Shown: positions 5,507 through 5,986 of the stretch, piece by piece | How positions within the stretch are numbered: position 1 is the first letter of the stretch | Layout of the letters: the number at the start of each line of letters is the position of its first letter | Assembly: GCA_937901055.1 (NCBI GenBank) | Contig: CALCGO010000067.1 | Coordinates: 1 to 5,986 of the forward strand | DNA from: an uncultured Rhodobacterales bacterium | Lineage (GTDB): Bacteria > Pseudomonadota > Alphaproteobacteria > Rhodobacterales > Rhodobacteraceae | Direction of reading: 5' to 3' | Length of the DNA stretch: 5,986 nt | Notes under the pieces: generated by a model | Database searches by the model: none | What the model saw: only the letters and a program-made list of their open reading frames with translations | Told to the model about the DNA's origin: nothing | Program-made: the position numbers and the translations under genes

Positions 5507-5979
5507 GCGTTGTCACCAACACCACGGCCATGCGTCAAAATATGAACTTTTCTGCCCAGAGCATCAAACTCCCTCATTAGTTCAATTTCATGGCTACTTT
5601 TTACAACAACACAGTGTGCATCGAGATTTTCATACAGCATATGGGCTATAGCTGGTGCCAAGGACTTGGCGATGACAACTAGAACCTCAGATCCAACTTC
5701 GGTGGATTCAATAATTTTCTTAATGTGAGCTTTTATCTCCGTCCGTTGTGCATCGCTGCTTGCTGCCTTGGTGATGTATTTATCAACGCTTTTCAACCAT
5801 GGTACGCGAACAATCTTCATCTTCTTGTAATCAACAGAAGTACCGCCAGCAGCTTTTAAACTCGCGGCATGAGGACCAATTTGGAAACCTTCTAGCTCCG
5901 CTGTGGCAGAGAAGATAATCGCCTTATCTGAATGGTAAGCGTCCGGTGTCGGCCCCCTAACGGCGTGGTTTGCGAGTTG
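5386..5979 (-). pseudogene. Helicase-like gene fragment (motif III to V region), broken at both ends
   Basis: The frame is open on the - strand from 5979 to the stop at 5386-5388. In order it encodes KAIIFSATAELEG (5931-5893; SAT fits superfamily 2 helicase motif III), a long helical linker, GSEVLVVIAKSLAPAI (RecA-like second domain, motif IV region) and VHILTHGRGVGDNAYR (motif V-like). The first ATG is at 5820, downstream of the SAT motif, and no ATG, GTG or TTG lies between it and an in-frame TAG at 5982-5980, so the ATG is not a credible native start. After AYR the frame runs about 110 bp antisense into the + strand gene, and motif VI (QxxGRxxR) is never reached. I read it as an internal piece of a larger DEAD/DEAH-type helicase. 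The Walker A and DExH parts, if ever present, lie beyond the right edge. A functional short protein from ATG 5820 is possible but less likely. Confidence 0.5.
5481..5498. other. Stem-loop at the end of the unknown gene
   Basis: CCCAGT (5481-5486) pairs perfectly with ACTGGG (5493-5498) across a 6-nt loop, immediately before the stop codon of the + strand gene. Neither side has a T-tract, so it is not a standard intrinsic terminator. It may still serve as a weak structure between the convergent genes, or may be chance. Confidence 0.3.
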
Positions 5980-5986
5980 CTAGTGT

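Overview
The window looks like a piece of an alphaproteobacterial chromosome, most likely a marine Rhodobacterales-type organism. This rests on the GC-rich codon use in the left half, the type of periplasmic PQQ dehydrogenase, and the style of the integrase and IS3-type remnants. The taxon is an inference; no rRNA or other phylogenetic marker is present.

Left part (1-2872, all + strand): a periplasmic quinoprotein module. It starts inside a PQQ-dependent alcohol-type dehydrogenase whose N-terminus lies before the window. A strong intrinsic terminator follows, then a secreted mono-heme cytochrome c (1612-2133), and 7 bp later a secreted four-cysteine protein of unknown function (2141-2872). 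The dehydrogenase would oxidise an alcohol or similar substrate and pass electrons to the cytochrome. The third gene is a candidate accessory factor, by position only. The order resembles the xoxF-xoxG-xoxJ layout of lanthanide-dependent methanol oxidation, and the dehydrogenase has the Asp-x-Asp motif associated with lanthanide use.

Middle (2875-3645, - strand): a secreted pentapeptide-repeat protein, convergent with the unknown gene and separated from it by 2 bp. A plausible promoter and a 10-bp perfect palindrome lie upstream.

Right-middle (3646-4519): about 870 bp without an intact gene, a graveyard of mobile DNA. It holds an IS3-family OrfA-like N-terminal fragment (- strand), a tyrosine-recombinase active-site fragment (+ strand) with its conserved box-II His changed to Asn, a promoterless coding-like fragment at 4118-4306, and an 11-bp direct repeat.

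Right (4520-5979): a clearly more AT-rich accessory segment. An intact gene of unknown function (328 aa) runs towards a broken helicase-like gene on the - strand. The helicase fragment keeps a motif-III-like SAT and a motif-V-like HGRGVGDNAYR segment. It has no proper start, has an in-frame stop at the window edge, and its reading frame ends inside the neighbouring gene. The right half is best read as the eroded edge of a genomic island. No complete new defence or mobile system is visible, but the unknown gene plus helicase fragment may mark one beyond the right edge.
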